This document shows positions 27,261 through 35,286 of a stretch of 64,000 nucleotides of DNA, one piece after another. The notes beneath the pieces are model-generated. The model did no database searches and was not told the origin of the DNA. It was given only the letters and a program-made list of their open reading frames with translations. The DNA comes from Sporosarcina sp. Te-1 (GTDB lineage: Bacteria; Bacillota; Bacilli; Bacillales_A; Planococcaceae): the NCBI RefSeq assembly GCF_017498505.1, contig NZ_CP071798.1, forward strand, positions 868,001 to 932,000, in the 5' to 3' direction. The position numbers and the translations under genes were made by a program. Positions within the stretch are counted from its first letter, which is position 1. Each line of letters starts with the position of its first letter.

Positions 27261-27587
27261 TTATAAAGACTCGGTAGCCTCCTGATTGGATAGGATATAT
27301 TTCACCCGAATATCATCTTTTGAATAAACTGCAAGCAACCTTTGAAATTCATATCCCTTCGCTTTTAATTGATGCTCCATTTTTTCTAATAGACCATCCT
27401 TTTGAAGAAGTAAAGTTGTGACCTCTTCTACGTATCGTAAATTCGTTTCATCCGTTTGTAATGAGGAATTTAGGGAGGGATGACTAGTAGGTAACCCTGT
27501 TTTCGTCGAGCTGGAATGGATATAGAGAAGAGTACAGGCACTTATAATCACAGTAGTTCCATTTAAAGTGATCTTACCCTTTCTCAT
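27261..27587 (-). CDS. Hypothetical exported or membrane-anchored protein
   Basis: 108 residues from MRKGKITLNG, GGGAG six bases before. One moderate hydrophobic segment at about 8-26 could be a signal anchor. The rest (YVEEVTTLLLQKDGLLEKMEHQLKAKG) is helical and polar. Family not recognised. It lies in the AT-rich decaying region and may be truncated at its end. Confidence 0.45.
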   Translation of the reverse strand: MRKGKITLNGTTVIISACTLLYIHSSSTKTGLPTSHPSLNSSLQTDETNLRYVEEVTTLLLQKDGLLEKMEHQLKAKGYEFQRLLAVYSKDDIRVKYILSNQEATESL

Positions 27588-27670
27588 CTGCACACTCCCT
27601 TCTTAGTATAATTATACGTTTATAAAAGAGGTTGCAGACTAAAGGGAATACAGGGTTTTTATAAATTTCA

Positions 27671-27706
27671 AGGTGCCATTCCCGCCCGCGGAATGGTACC
27701 CTGTCG
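27671..27706 (-). terminator. Hairpin after the beta-propeller fragment
   Basis: Minus strand GGTACCATTCC / GGGAATGGCACC forms an 11-bp stem with one mismatch. The T tract after it is poor, so termination is uncertain. Confidence 0.45.
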
Positions 27707-27710
27707 TTTT

Positions 27711-28480
27711 TCAAGAGTTTGGCAGTGAAGTAAAAAAAGTTGGAGCGTAATCGACATTTTCAAGCCATATAAGCTCTTGACCAGTCAAACCTTCTTTTAT
27801 CCATACATCCCCTTTCGTTTGCCCTGGCATTTTTCGAAACCAAGTCAGGTAAGACCCAACGACTTGGGGATCTTCGTCGAGCTCATTTTCATCAGGGAAT
27901 GAGACTTCATTTTGCTCCCCTGTTCTTATGTTGATTGCGTAAAGCGAAGTGAACATGGCAGGCACCGGTCCCTCTTCCCACTCTTTATTCTCTTTCGCGC
28001 GTGCGACAATGACCACATCTTTGGAATACCATTCGAGACCAAGGTCTACAAATCCTTTAGGGGTGTATTCCTGTTGTTGCTTAGCAATCGGGATTTCTGA
28101 AATGGTCATTTTTTTGTTTTCGACAAAAAATCTCCCTTCCCCTGAAATGAAAGCCAACTCATTGGCTAAAGGAGCCCATTTAAACCAATCGTTAAACGCT
28201 AACATTTTTCCCACAGCTTGAAACTGTTTTCCTTGTGACGATAAAACACTCAATGTATTGCTGTCCATAGCCCAAGAAGCTGTTGGAATTACTAAAAAAC
28301 TAATCCATTTCCCATCCGAACTCCACTTAAAATAATCAGCAATTACACCAAATAAATCAGAGTCATTCGTTGGAATCGTATAAAAAGGCTTGATTTTATC
28401 CTTCGCAAGATTTGCGTCTACTGGGATTCGATAAAGCGGAATGGGCGTCCATCCTGTAGGAAGCAAATTGGATTCGGAAG
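27711..28480 (-). pseudogene. C-terminal fragment of a TolB-like beta-propeller protein
   Basis: About 255 residues with propeller blades (YFKWSSDGKWISFLVIP, DWFKWAPLANELAFISG, LEWYSKDVVIVA). No signal peptide, start codon with ribosome site, or first blades. The frame begins where the VOC gene fragment breaks off, so it looks like the 3' part of a gene fused by deletion to an unrelated 5' end. A TTG at 28466 could start translation but has no Shine-Dalgarno. Confidence 0.65.
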
Positions 28481-28591
28481 AAACAGTGACTCTTCAACAA
28501 TTTGAAAACCTAATGCTTTTGTATAGAATGCTAAGGTTTCTACGTATGTATTTGTTTGTATACATACATGATGGACAAATTTTTGGGTCAT
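28418..28591 (-). pseudogene. N-terminal fragment of a glyoxalase/VOC protein
   Basis: Good start: GGAGG then ATG. It reads KFVHHVCIQTNTYVETLAFY, TKALGFQIVEES, the first beta-alpha unit of a VOC-fold protein, then loses similarity and stops. Similarity ends near 28480, where the propeller frame takes over in another reading frame. Remnant of a deletion between two genes. Confidence 0.65.
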
Positions 28592-28882
28592 TGATTTTCC
28601 CTCCTACGACAAGCTGCTTTTATGACCTTCATTCTAGATAGTTCGGAAACCATAACGTCCCTGTTAGCTACCAATTTACTGTATCTTTATATTATTGGCC
28701 AATCCCTGCAACACGCTCGATAAATCATCCAAAATAGAGGAGACAACGGTCCCTCCAACCTACTCTACAACCCTTACCTTCTACAATACGTTCTTTGAAT
28801 AAAAAGATCGAGCTTCATCGAGTCATCCGAAAATTCAGCTATTCTTCCCAGATCATACTGCACGATAGATTAAGTTTATGCA

Positions 28883-29035
28883 TTACCCTGCTTTAAACAC
28901 ACGGTCTAGCTCCTCTTTTAAAGCAACTCCCTCCAAGATCTCGTCAATGCCTAACTCGTCTAACGTAAAAGTCTCTGTCGCTGCCGTGCCAATATACTCG
29001 CCGCTATTAAATGAAAAAGTCACTGTTTTTCCCAC
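28883..29035 (-). CDS. 50-residue protein of unknown family
   Basis: GTG start with GGAG eight bases before. It reads GKTVTFSFNSGEYIGTAATE, then an acidic helix (LDELGIDEILEGVALKEELDRV). The layout, beta hairpin plus helix, recalls small phage-type DUF proteins. Isolated gene in the decaying stretch. Not recognised. Confidence 0.5.
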   Translation of the reverse strand: MGKTVTFSFNSGEYIGTAATETFTLDELGIDEILEGVALKEELDRVFKAG

Positions 29036-29370
29036 AAGTCACACTCCCTAAATACCTTTTGATAAGACATAATTTGCACAAAAATTGGCAACCACTGGTA
29101 TTTGGTGAAAAACCCCACTAATACTAATACGATTCAATCATTTAAATGTTCCATCCAATGATTACAATGAACCCAACGTACAACAACATTTTATTCTCTC
29201 GAAGAAACATAATCTCATGTAGTTCCTACCCAATGAGGTGCTAGTTGTCCTAATTCCGAATGGAACATTTCCAATTTTTTAAACAAGGTTGTAAACCCCA
29301 TAAAAAAACTGAAAGGCCACCATAACCCGTGACCATTCAGTTTTCTCTATAAAATATTTTATGAAAATAC
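29036..29370. other. Intergenic stretch ending in a terminator
   Basis: No ORF supported in about 330 bases. A terminator hairpin lies at 29302-29346; nothing else stands out. Confidence 0.4.
29302..29346 (-). terminator. Terminator of the broken ECF operon
   Basis: Minus strand AAAACTGAA / TTCAGTTTT with inner pairs GGTCAC/GTGGCC, then a T tract. It lies just after the C-terminal piece of the rearranged anti-sigma-like gene. Confidence 0.8.
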
Positions 29371-29990
29371 TTAGTTTGTTATTGTAATAAAAGCCTTTTC
29401 GTTATTCAGTAAAAATTGAATAGTAAAAGGGTCGTCCCCAATTTGTTCTTTCGTCTCCGGCAACTCAAAATAATCATGTATCGCGGTTTTAATTTCTTCT
29501 ATCTCTCCATCGGAAAGTGGTTTATCAAAGTGCCAAGAGATACTGGGAGCAATGAAACATTCAGTTTGTATGATCAGGTAAGTGGGATTGTGAAAGAAGT
29601 TTTCACCTCTTATGGCTATGCAAAAGAAGCAGACTATGAATTAACTGGACTTAAAGAAACGTGGTTTTCTCACATCGTCACAATCGATATGCCAGACCAT
29701 ATTCAGGAATCAGATCAAATCATGGCGGATATTGAAAAGGAAATAAAGGCACAGAATCTAGATATTAAAGAGTCGCTCTTGATATTTTTAAATCGAATTG
29801 ATCATAGCCATTGTTATATAAATAATCCATTATTTTCGGTTCCAAATCTTTGGTTGCTTGAGGTAAGGCGGACTCTGTCAAAAGCAGCGAAACCTCAACT
29901 GTATACGGAGAGGGTGTCACTCCAATGAAATTCACTTCATACCCTTCCTTCGTAATGAAATCAAAAAGATGAGATGTTACATCAGGGTCA
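29371..29990 (-). pseudogene. Anti-sigma-like gene with internal inversion and 5' deletion
   Basis: Three coding pieces. Minus strand 29980-29782: LFDFITKEGYEVNFIGV to GYDQFDLKISR. Plus strand 29545-29770: ETFSLYDQVSGIVKEVFTSY to AQNLDIKES, in inverted orientation. Minus strand 29544-29371: SISWHFDKPLSDGEIEEI to AFITITN and stop. Re-inverting the middle piece joins KISR to DTGSNETF in frame. Pieces 1 and 2 look like repeated outside domains of the DUF4030 kind. The 5' part, with the membrane helix, is missing. The 170-residue plus frame here is partly antisense. Confidence 0.7.
29534..29781. repeat. Inverted repeats flanking a 226-bp inverted segment
   Basis: CAAGAGATACT (29534-29544) and its inverted partner AGTCGCTCTTG (29771-29781) match at 9 of 11 positions. 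They bound the segment whose coding strand is switched relative to both sides. These are the likely crossover sites. Confidence 0.6.
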
Positions 29991-30432
29991 TTTTCACTTT
30001 ACTCTCAGACCACTTTAAAATGAGCGCCGTTTCTTCTGTTGAAAATTCCTTTAACTTCCGTAAAATGATGACTTGTCGGTAAGCCGGTTTTAATTGCCGA
30101 ATCGCGCGGTATAATTGTTCGTTTTGAGAATTCATCGCAACCAGCTGTTCCGGAATCGGTTTGGTATCTTTCTCTTCCAACGTCAACCCGAAATAATGCT
30201 GCAGCGGATGCTTCTTACGAAAGTAGTCGGTCGTTACGTTCCGCGCAATCGTAAATAACCAAGTTTTCACTGAGGATCTGCTTTCAAATTGTTGGTGGTG
30301 CCTGTACGCTTTAATGAACGTTTCCTGTGTCAAATCCTCAGCTTGTTGATAATCTCGAACCATTAACAGTATGTACGTTAAAACGGATTCACTATATTCA
30401 TCAAACCAATATTCCAAGTCTGCCTGTTCCAA
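29977..30432 (-). pseudogene. ECF sigma factor, 3' truncated
   Basis: TTG start behind GGGAGGG. Region 2 is intact (LTYILLMVRDYQQAEDLTQETFIKAYRHH, RSSVKTWLFTIARN) and most of region 4 too (LKPAYRQVIILRKLKEFSTEETALIL). The frame breaks at WSESKVK: the last recognition-helix residues are replaced by MTLM and stop, because the DNA joins there to the middle of the anti-sigma-like gene. Such a protein may bind core polymerase but should read promoters poorly. A weak ECF-like promoter, TGTGAC-N17-CGTC, lies upstream. Confidence 0.75.
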
Positions 30433-30617
30433 ACACGTTCCCTCCCTCTTTCTATACACTTAGACGTAATGAAAGACGGACGCGTCACACTTGCCTATCT
30501 CATCACATAAAATTCAAGACACACTTAAAAAGAAAAGCGGCATCCTGTGTTAACGCTTTTCTTATCTGACATGCAAGACATTCCATTCAATTAACCGCTT
30601 GAAAACCGTGCAATAAA

Positions 30618-30734
30618 TTATCTTCCTTTCCTTCTGTAAAGGAACGAAAACATTATAATAGAAAAAATAATGATGACAAGAAAAAAAGGATCTAGACTGA
30701 AGCCGAAATCCCCTTGGAATACCGTGGTTTTCAT
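30618..30734 (-). CDS. 38-residue single-helix membrane protein
   Basis: MKTTVFQGDFGFSL followed by a hydrophobic helix (FFLVIIIFSIIMFSFLY) and a basic tail RRKGR. GGAGG is 13 bases before the ATG, rather far. Small and unrecognised; it precedes no obvious partner. Confidence 0.45.
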   Translation of the reverse strand: MKTTVFQGDFGFSLDPFFLVIIIFSIIMFSFLYRRKGR

Positions 30735-30799
30735 GAATTCCGTTTTACCTCCATTTTGTAAACGTTCCATCCTAAACGGACTATTTGCCAGGGGGTATT

Positions 30800-31105
30800 T
30801 TAGATGTCCTGTCTTGCAAAAATTACATACGCACCAATAATAAAGACAAATGCAAATATCATTAATGCAATTCCAAAGACATAAGGTGCGCCAAACATAC
30901 TGGCAAGCACAACGGGGGATCCAACCATTGCGGTGACGGAGGCAAATTTAGTATATCTGATAATGTTAGGAGAGAAGTCCGGTTCCTTGTTATACATCCA
31001 CCTTTTTCCGAACATGAGGCTATCTTCTGGACAATAATAAGTCCACAATAAAAATCCATATAAAGGAATTATTAAAATCACCGTTATAATAATTTCACTT
31101 ACCAT
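30800..31105 (-). CDS. Small membrane protein, three helices
   Basis: 101 residues, MVSEIIITVILIIPLYGFLLW. Helices at about 3-22, 52-72 and 75-97, with the loop CPEDSLMFGKRWMYNKEPDFS between the first two. GGAG lies upstream. It resembles uncharacterised Bacillus membrane proteins; function unknown. Confidence 0.6.
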   Translation of the reverse strand: MVSEIIITVILIIPLYGFLLWTYYCPEDSLMFGKRWMYNKEPDFSPNIIRYTKFASVTAMVGSPVVLASMFGAPYVFGIALMIFAFVFIIGAYVIFARQDI

Positions 31106-31660
31106 TTTGAACCCTCCCGGATTTGCTACTTACATTCTTAAGGCAAAATATTAAGCACAAGGCCGTAGCGTAAGTTAAGAATGATAGAAATCAAAACTTA
31201 TTTGGGCGGTTATATTATCAAGCGAAGCCTTTTTCTTATATTGGCACCTGTTTGTTCAAGCGGCGAAAAGTTAGGGTTCACTAATTCCCATTAAATAGAT
31301 ATCAGCATTCGGTCCCCTCAGTAGTAAAAATGTAATGTAGCTGCAAATTACAGTCAGTAAGAATATGCCTCCCAAAATTAACCCGATCTTTTTACTCGTA
31401 AGAAAACCGAAACCTCCTCTACAAATCTTGATTTACTGCCCTGCTGGTTGCTCGCCTTTTCACATGTACGGTATTTTTCTTTCCGTAAGTTAAATCTAAG
31501 AAGAGTCATACTTGTTATCTTACATTCTGACAAGGGTTTGACATTTGTTCTGTAATACCTAAATAAAGAAACGTATGGATCTGACGCGTGGAAGCATTTG
31601 TAATGCAATTCATTTATTAAAGGGATATGTTCCATGTCAATCATCACAGTCACAATTCCG
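31106..31660. other. Low-content stretch with a possible broken small membrane gene
   Basis: On the minus strand 31271-31399 reads TSKKIGLILGGIFLLTVICS then YITFLLLRGPNADIYLMG, a plausible single-helix protein. It has AGAGGAGG upstream but no ATG, GTG or TTG at the right distance, so it may be broken or start at a rare codon. A 96-residue minus frame at 31378-31668 has odd composition and overlaps it; I do not support it. Confidence 0.35.
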
Positions 31661-31807
31661 TTAGTCATTATTTATTAATTGCTTTTTAATCGTTTCGATC
31701 TCCTCTTTCAGTTTCCGATTCTCTTTTTTTACTTTCGATACATCACTACTAATTGAAAATAATAAACTAAGTATAGACATACATAAAATAAAAATGATAA
31801 TTGTCAT
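31661..31807 (-). CDS. Small membrane protein with coiled-coil tail
   Basis: 48 residues: a hydrophobic helix (MTIIIFILCMSILSLLFSI) then SKVKKENRKLKEEIETIKKQ, a coiled coil. The start at 31807 has GAGGG eight bases upstream; an in-frame ATG at 31822 lies directly against AAGGAG and is less likely. Follows the PP2C gene on the same strand and may be its last operon member. Confidence 0.55.
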   Translation of the reverse strand: MTIIIFILCMSILSLLFSISSDVSKVKKENRKLKEEIETIKKQLINND

Positions 31808-31859
31808 AACAAGTACCCTCATCTCCTTCTATAGAATTAGCTGCATTCATTTATCGCGA

Positions 31860-32666
31860 TTACCCCTCGTCGCTCGGTCTGGCAACATCACTCGATACAT
31901 CTATATCCCAACAAATAACAGTCGTACTATCCCTGACGCTATTTTCACGGATCGTGCTTAACAACTCCATAATTCCAGACTGTATTGGAGGATTTTCCAT
32001 TACAGTATAAATATCTTCAGGAGTAGAAAAAGATTCACCGGGACCTTCCACTAACCCATCTGTCGTCAAAAGAATACGGTTTGTGCCCTTTCGCAGTTCC
32101 CTGACCCCACGGCTGTAACAAGGAACGACTTGATCGAATGTGTTAACACGGCCAACCCATTCATAAAATTGTCTCTGATTGATTTGGTACTGTCCGAGCT
32201 TGGCTAGTTCCGAGTGAAAAAGAAAAGCTAGGCAGTCTCCAATTGAAAACCACCAAAGATACTTATCTTTTCTACTAACAATCAGGCAAGCGGTTTCTCC
32301 TGCTACCTTCTGGCAGTCTGCTCTAAATGTCTCTTCTTGAAATAAATAGGGGATTGCTTCGTCGAGACCTCTGAAACATTCTTTAGTTGGCAGAGACAAG
32401 ATATTTTGTATTTTAGTTTTGTTCTTTAGCATTTGATTGATGACCAACTCGGCACTTTCAGCTGATTGGTGAGCGTCTAACAGTACAGCAAATTCCCAAT
32501 CTTTCGTGTCATTTGTCCAGATCAAGCAACCATCCTCATTCTTATATTGGCCAGCACTCGAATTGCCGCCAAAACGTCCAAACGATATGTGGCCAATGGG
32601 TTCAATTGAAATGGTATCTACAAAGTGTGCTCGACTCCCCACCCAACTGAATTCCAAAATCCCCAT
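31860..32666 (-). CDS. PP2C-type protein phosphatase
   Basis: 268 residues from MGILEFSWVGS; GGAGGAG before this ATG, which overlaps the stop of the HIT gene. PPM motifs in order: NEDGCLIW (metal Asp), LLDAHQSAE in place of the usual DGxGG, SIGDCLAF, LLTTDGLVEG, and RDSTTVICWD (DNxT-like). Removes phosphate from Ser/Thr with Mn or Mg. The DAH variant of the first metal motif is unusual. Cytoplasmic. Partner kinase not in the window. Confidence 0.82.
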   Translation of the reverse strand: MGILEFSWVGSRAHFVDTISIEPIGHISFGRFGGNSSAGQYKNEDGCLIWTNDTKDWEFAVLLDAHQSAESAELVINQMLKNKTKIQNILSLPTKECFRGLDEAIPYLFQEETFRADCQKVAGETACLIVSRKDKYLWWFSIGDCLAFLFHSELAKLGQYQINQRQFYEWVGRVNTFDQVVPCYSRGVRELRKGTNRILLTTDGLVEGPGESFSTPEDIYTVMENPPIQSGIMELLSTIRENSVRDSTTVICWDIDVSSDVARPSDEG

Positions 32667-32667
32667 A

Positions 32668-33111
32668 TCAGGTCTCCTCCAAATAGGTTCGTAAACGAGT
32701 ACATAGCTTGACAACCTCACGATTATCTCCAAACGGAGCATGTTCCCAATCATACACTTCGAATGGCCCCCAATGTTCCCGTGGTGTATGAGGATAGCGA
32801 GCAATTAGATGCATATGGAGATGCGGGACGGCGTCTCCTGAAACAACTGAATAAATATGCTCTGCATTTTCTGATTCTTTCAGGGCTCTACTGACCTTCG
32901 CCATAATGACTCCGAAGGCACTTGCTTCATCCATCGTCATGTCGGCAAGTGAAGGCACATGTCTTTTAAGGTCGATGATCAGATGGCCTAAATAGTTTGG
33001 TTTTCCATTTCGATCAATATGGCCAACATATACATAATCGTCTTCGTAAATCATGACGCCAGCCGTCTCCACCATGCCTGCGTGTTTATCGCAAATAAAA
33101 CAATTCCCCAT
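32668..33111 (-). CDS. HIT family nucleotide hydrolase/transferase
   Basis: 147 residues. Zinc-type N-terminus NCFICDKHAG and the histidine triad PHLHMHLIARYP. HIT proteins act on nucleotide conjugates such as AMP-amides or Ap4A. GGGGG before the ATG. Co-transcribed with the PP2C gene (adjacent stop and start). A T-box leader with its own promoter directly precedes it, so expression may depend on tRNA charging. Confidence 0.9.
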   Translation of the reverse strand: MGNCFICDKHAGMVETAGVMIYEDDYVYVGHIDRNGKPNYLGHLIIDLKRHVPSLADMTMDEASAFGVIMAKVSRALKESENAEHIYSVVSGDAVPHLHMHLIARYPHTPREHWGPFEVYDWEHAPFGDNREVVKLCTRLRTYLEET

Positions 33112-33140
33112 TCTATAGTCCCCCTTTTGGTTATCAAATA

Positions 33141-33334
33141 AAAAAATCCTATTGTCTTCGTAAGAGACAATAAGATGATTATCGTGGTACCACTCTTCTT
33201 GCTCCGATCGTTGGGATCGGAGCTTCTTAGGACTCGATGACGGGAGTTAGCCGTATAGATTTACATATCAATCTATCCACTCCCAGGCGAGTTCAAGACT
33301 GAATGGATTGCCTCGCACCTACCGGCAACTCTCT
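33141..33334 (-). ncRNA. T-box leader upstream of HIT/PP2C operon
   Basis: Minus strand, 5' to 3': AGAGAGTTGCCGG and GGTGCGAG of stem I, then GAACTCGCC on the return side, a stem III GCTCCGATC/GATCGGAGC, the T-box GAGTGGTACCACG that pairs with tRNA NCCA, and a terminator CTTATTGTCT/AGACAATAGG with seven T. Aligned with the T-box consensus the specifier reads CUC (Leu) at 33289-33291; a frame offset to another codon is not excluded. The leader looks compact between stem I and stem III. Confidence 0.85.
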
Positions 33335-33339
33335 TAACC

Positions 33340-33367
33340 ATAACATATCTCTACTACTCCTAATCAA
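33340..33367 (-). promoter_or_regulatory. Promoter of the T-box leader
   Basis: Minus strand TTGATT (33362-33367), 16 bases, TGTTAT (33340-33345). Transcription would start about seven bases later, at the beginning of stem I. Confidence 0.65.
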
Positions 33368-33496
33368 AGTGTTTTAATTATTCGTTTTTTCCATTCTATT
33401 CAATTCTCGCTCAATTGTCAATATTGCCAGTTACTTATTCATTTCTATGAACTTTTCACGGCAAGAAAAAAAAGAAATAGACCCATTTACGTAGTC

Positions 33497-34006
33497 TTAA
33501 AGCGAATACAGTTCTTTTATTTTGTCTACGGGTAACCTACTCGGATCACTCAAATCAACAAAATAAGGCAGCTGCCATTTTTGAGTTTTCACCGCTTGCT
33601 TATTAGTCGGTTGATCCCAGCTGGAATAAACTCGTATCGCCATCTTCCCCGGTGTTGAATGGGACCTGAGAATATTCTGTTCGACAAGAATTTCTTTTGG
33701 AAAAATAAACTGCCCAAACTTACTATCCTCTTTAAAAATAGTGATAACAAATAAATCAGGTGATTTCTCATATGTAAAGGGTTGATTTTTATTATTTTCA
33801 TCTTTTTCCCAAAATACAACAAACTGCCCTGCTTTGGTAGGGGTAATATTGGCAACTCTGAAACGCACTGTTCTCGAAGATAATTGAAATGTACCTGCCC
33901 CATACTTAGCATTTTGCTTTTCTTCTTGAGCCGACTTTACAGTTAAGCCATTTGGCTCGTAAATCATTTTAGTTACAAAATGTAATGCTGCATGAAAATC
34001 GTTCAT
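33497..34006 (-). CDS. MepB family protein
   Basis: 169 residues from MNDFHAALHFVTKM; GAGGG lies before this ATG, 30 codons into the longest frame. Conserved MepB blocks: EEKQNAKYGAGTFQL, RFRVANITPTKAGQFVVFWEK, FPKEILVEQNIL, GKMAIRVYSSWD. Named after the mepRAB operon of Staphylococcus; biochemical role unknown, perhaps nucleic acid related by fold. Monocistronic. Confidence 0.85.
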   Translation of the reverse strand: MNDFHAALHFVTKMIYEPNGLTVKSAQEEKQNAKYGAGTFQLSSRTVRFRVANITPTKAGQFVVFWEKDENNKNQPFTYEKSPDLFVITIFKEDSKFGQFIFPKEILVEQNILRSHSTPGKMAIRVYSSWDQPTNKQAVKTQKWQLPYFVDLSDPSRLPVDKIKELYSL

Positions 34007-34133
34007 TATTTTATCCCTCAAATTCCAAACAATTGAATAGTAAACTGGATAGCGCTGAAGTTGGATATAGTCTTTCACCCAGCAGGACAGCTCCAAGTTT
34101 TTGAAACATGCATGGCAATTAAATGACCGGATA

Positions 34134-34997
34134 TTACAAGCTGTAGGTCTTACCGAACGTAGTGAAAAAATCTCGGAAAACGGGGTTACCCAGTTTTTTT
34201 GTCAGCACTACAAGTTTAACTGGATTATTGGCTGCGTACGTTTCTAAAATAGTGACAGCACCCGAACGGATTTCTTCTTTGATCCGGCCTGTTCCCATTA
34301 TTCCAAGGTATTCATGATGAAGAACGGCATTTTTTATCCCTTCATCACTGTTGCATTGGATGGTGTTTGAAAAATTAGTTCCTTTTTTAAGGATTTCAAA
34401 CTTAATAAAAGGAGCATTATGATCGACGAGTACCGGATATTTCGCCAAGTACTCCTCTGTCCGCGAAGGATCCTTGGCCACTTTACTTGAAGCAAATAGC
34501 ACCAAGTCGTCATAATCAATAATTTGGTGGGAAATGTCTGCATTTAAAGGTCTTCCACTCACAATGGCAAAATCAGCCTCGTTCACGATTACCGCCTTCA
34601 GGGCATCATCACTGCTGTTGATCGCCTGCACATCAACCAAAACATTTGGATTCTTTTTTTGAAAGCTTCTTATGTATGGGAGAAAAAATCGATCGCAATA
34701 CTCATCTAACCCACAAACACGAATCGTTTGTTTTTCCCCTTTTAAATCCTCCATGCCCATTTGAAGTATGAAGAGTTCATTCAGGATATTCTTGGAATGC
34801 TCATATAGAAATTCGCCAGCTTTTGTTAATCTTCTGCGATTGTCCACTTTCTCGAATAGCGGCAAGCCGATTTCTTCTTCCAATTGCTGCAGATGTTTTG
34901 TCACAGTCGGTTGTGAATAATTCAAACGCATAGCAGCCTGTATGAGATTCTGTTCTTCCACTACGATTTGAAACGTCTGAAAATGCCTAATTTCCAC
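34134..34997 (-). CDS. LysR family transcriptional regulator
   Basis: 287 residues. Winged HTH at about 1-60 (IQAAMRLNYSQPTVTKHLQQLEEEIGLPLFEK) and a two-lobed effector domain (about 90-285). Divergent from the transporter-amidohydrolase pair, the classic arrangement for control by a LysR protein that senses the substrate. Intergenic ATTC/GAAT dyads are probable binding sites. Confidence 0.92.
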   Translation of the reverse strand: MEIRHFQTFQIVVEEQNLIQAAMRLNYSQPTVTKHLQQLEEEIGLPLFEKVDNRRRLTKAGEFLYEHSKNILNELFILQMGMEDLKGEKQTIRVCGLDEYCDRFFLPYIRSFQKKNPNVLVDVQAINSSDDALKAVIVNEADFAIVSGRPLNADISHQIIDYDDLVLFASSKVAKDPSRTEEYLAKYPVLVDHNAPFIKFEILKKGTNFSNTIQCNSDEGIKNAVLHHEYLGIMGTGRIKEEIRSGAVTILETYAANNPVKLVVLTKKLGNPVFRDFFTTFGKTYSL

Positions 34998-35080
34998 GAG
35001 GTTCTCACCTGTCCTTTTACTTTCTCAAAGCCGATTCATTTTGGATTCGTTGAATCACCCTATATATTATAACCTACCAT

Positions 35081-35116
35081 ATTCGGAATCATAATATGCA
35101 GTATTCCTAATTTGAA
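35081..35116. promoter_or_regulatory. Putative LysR operator
   Basis: Between the divergent genes: ATTCGGAAT, 13 bases, ATTCC, then TTTGAAT. The dyad GGAAT-N13-ATTCC (35085-35107) with extra ATTC/GAAT half-sites is the kind of spaced palindrome LysR proteins bind. TTGACA at 35152-35157 may be the -35 of the transporter gene. Confidence 0.5.
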
Positions 35117-35286
35117 TATCACTGGCTGAAAATCACGCTAAAATGAAAGCGTTGACAATTCTATTTTCAGAATTCAATTAATTGGGGGTCTATTTGAAAC
35201 CTTGGTAAAGGACTCCATTTTTTACTTGGAGGAAGGGATAGTTCATAACAGCATTAGAAAAAACAACGGATAAGGGAGTGTAAAAC

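Noticed and set aside
29416..29928. 170-residue plus-strand ORF as a real gene
   Set aside because: Its first third and last fifth are antisense to real minus-strand coding; only the middle is coding and is an inverted piece.
31378..31668. 96-residue minus ORF
   Set aside because: No clear Shine-Dalgarno, odd composition, overlaps a better small membrane frame.
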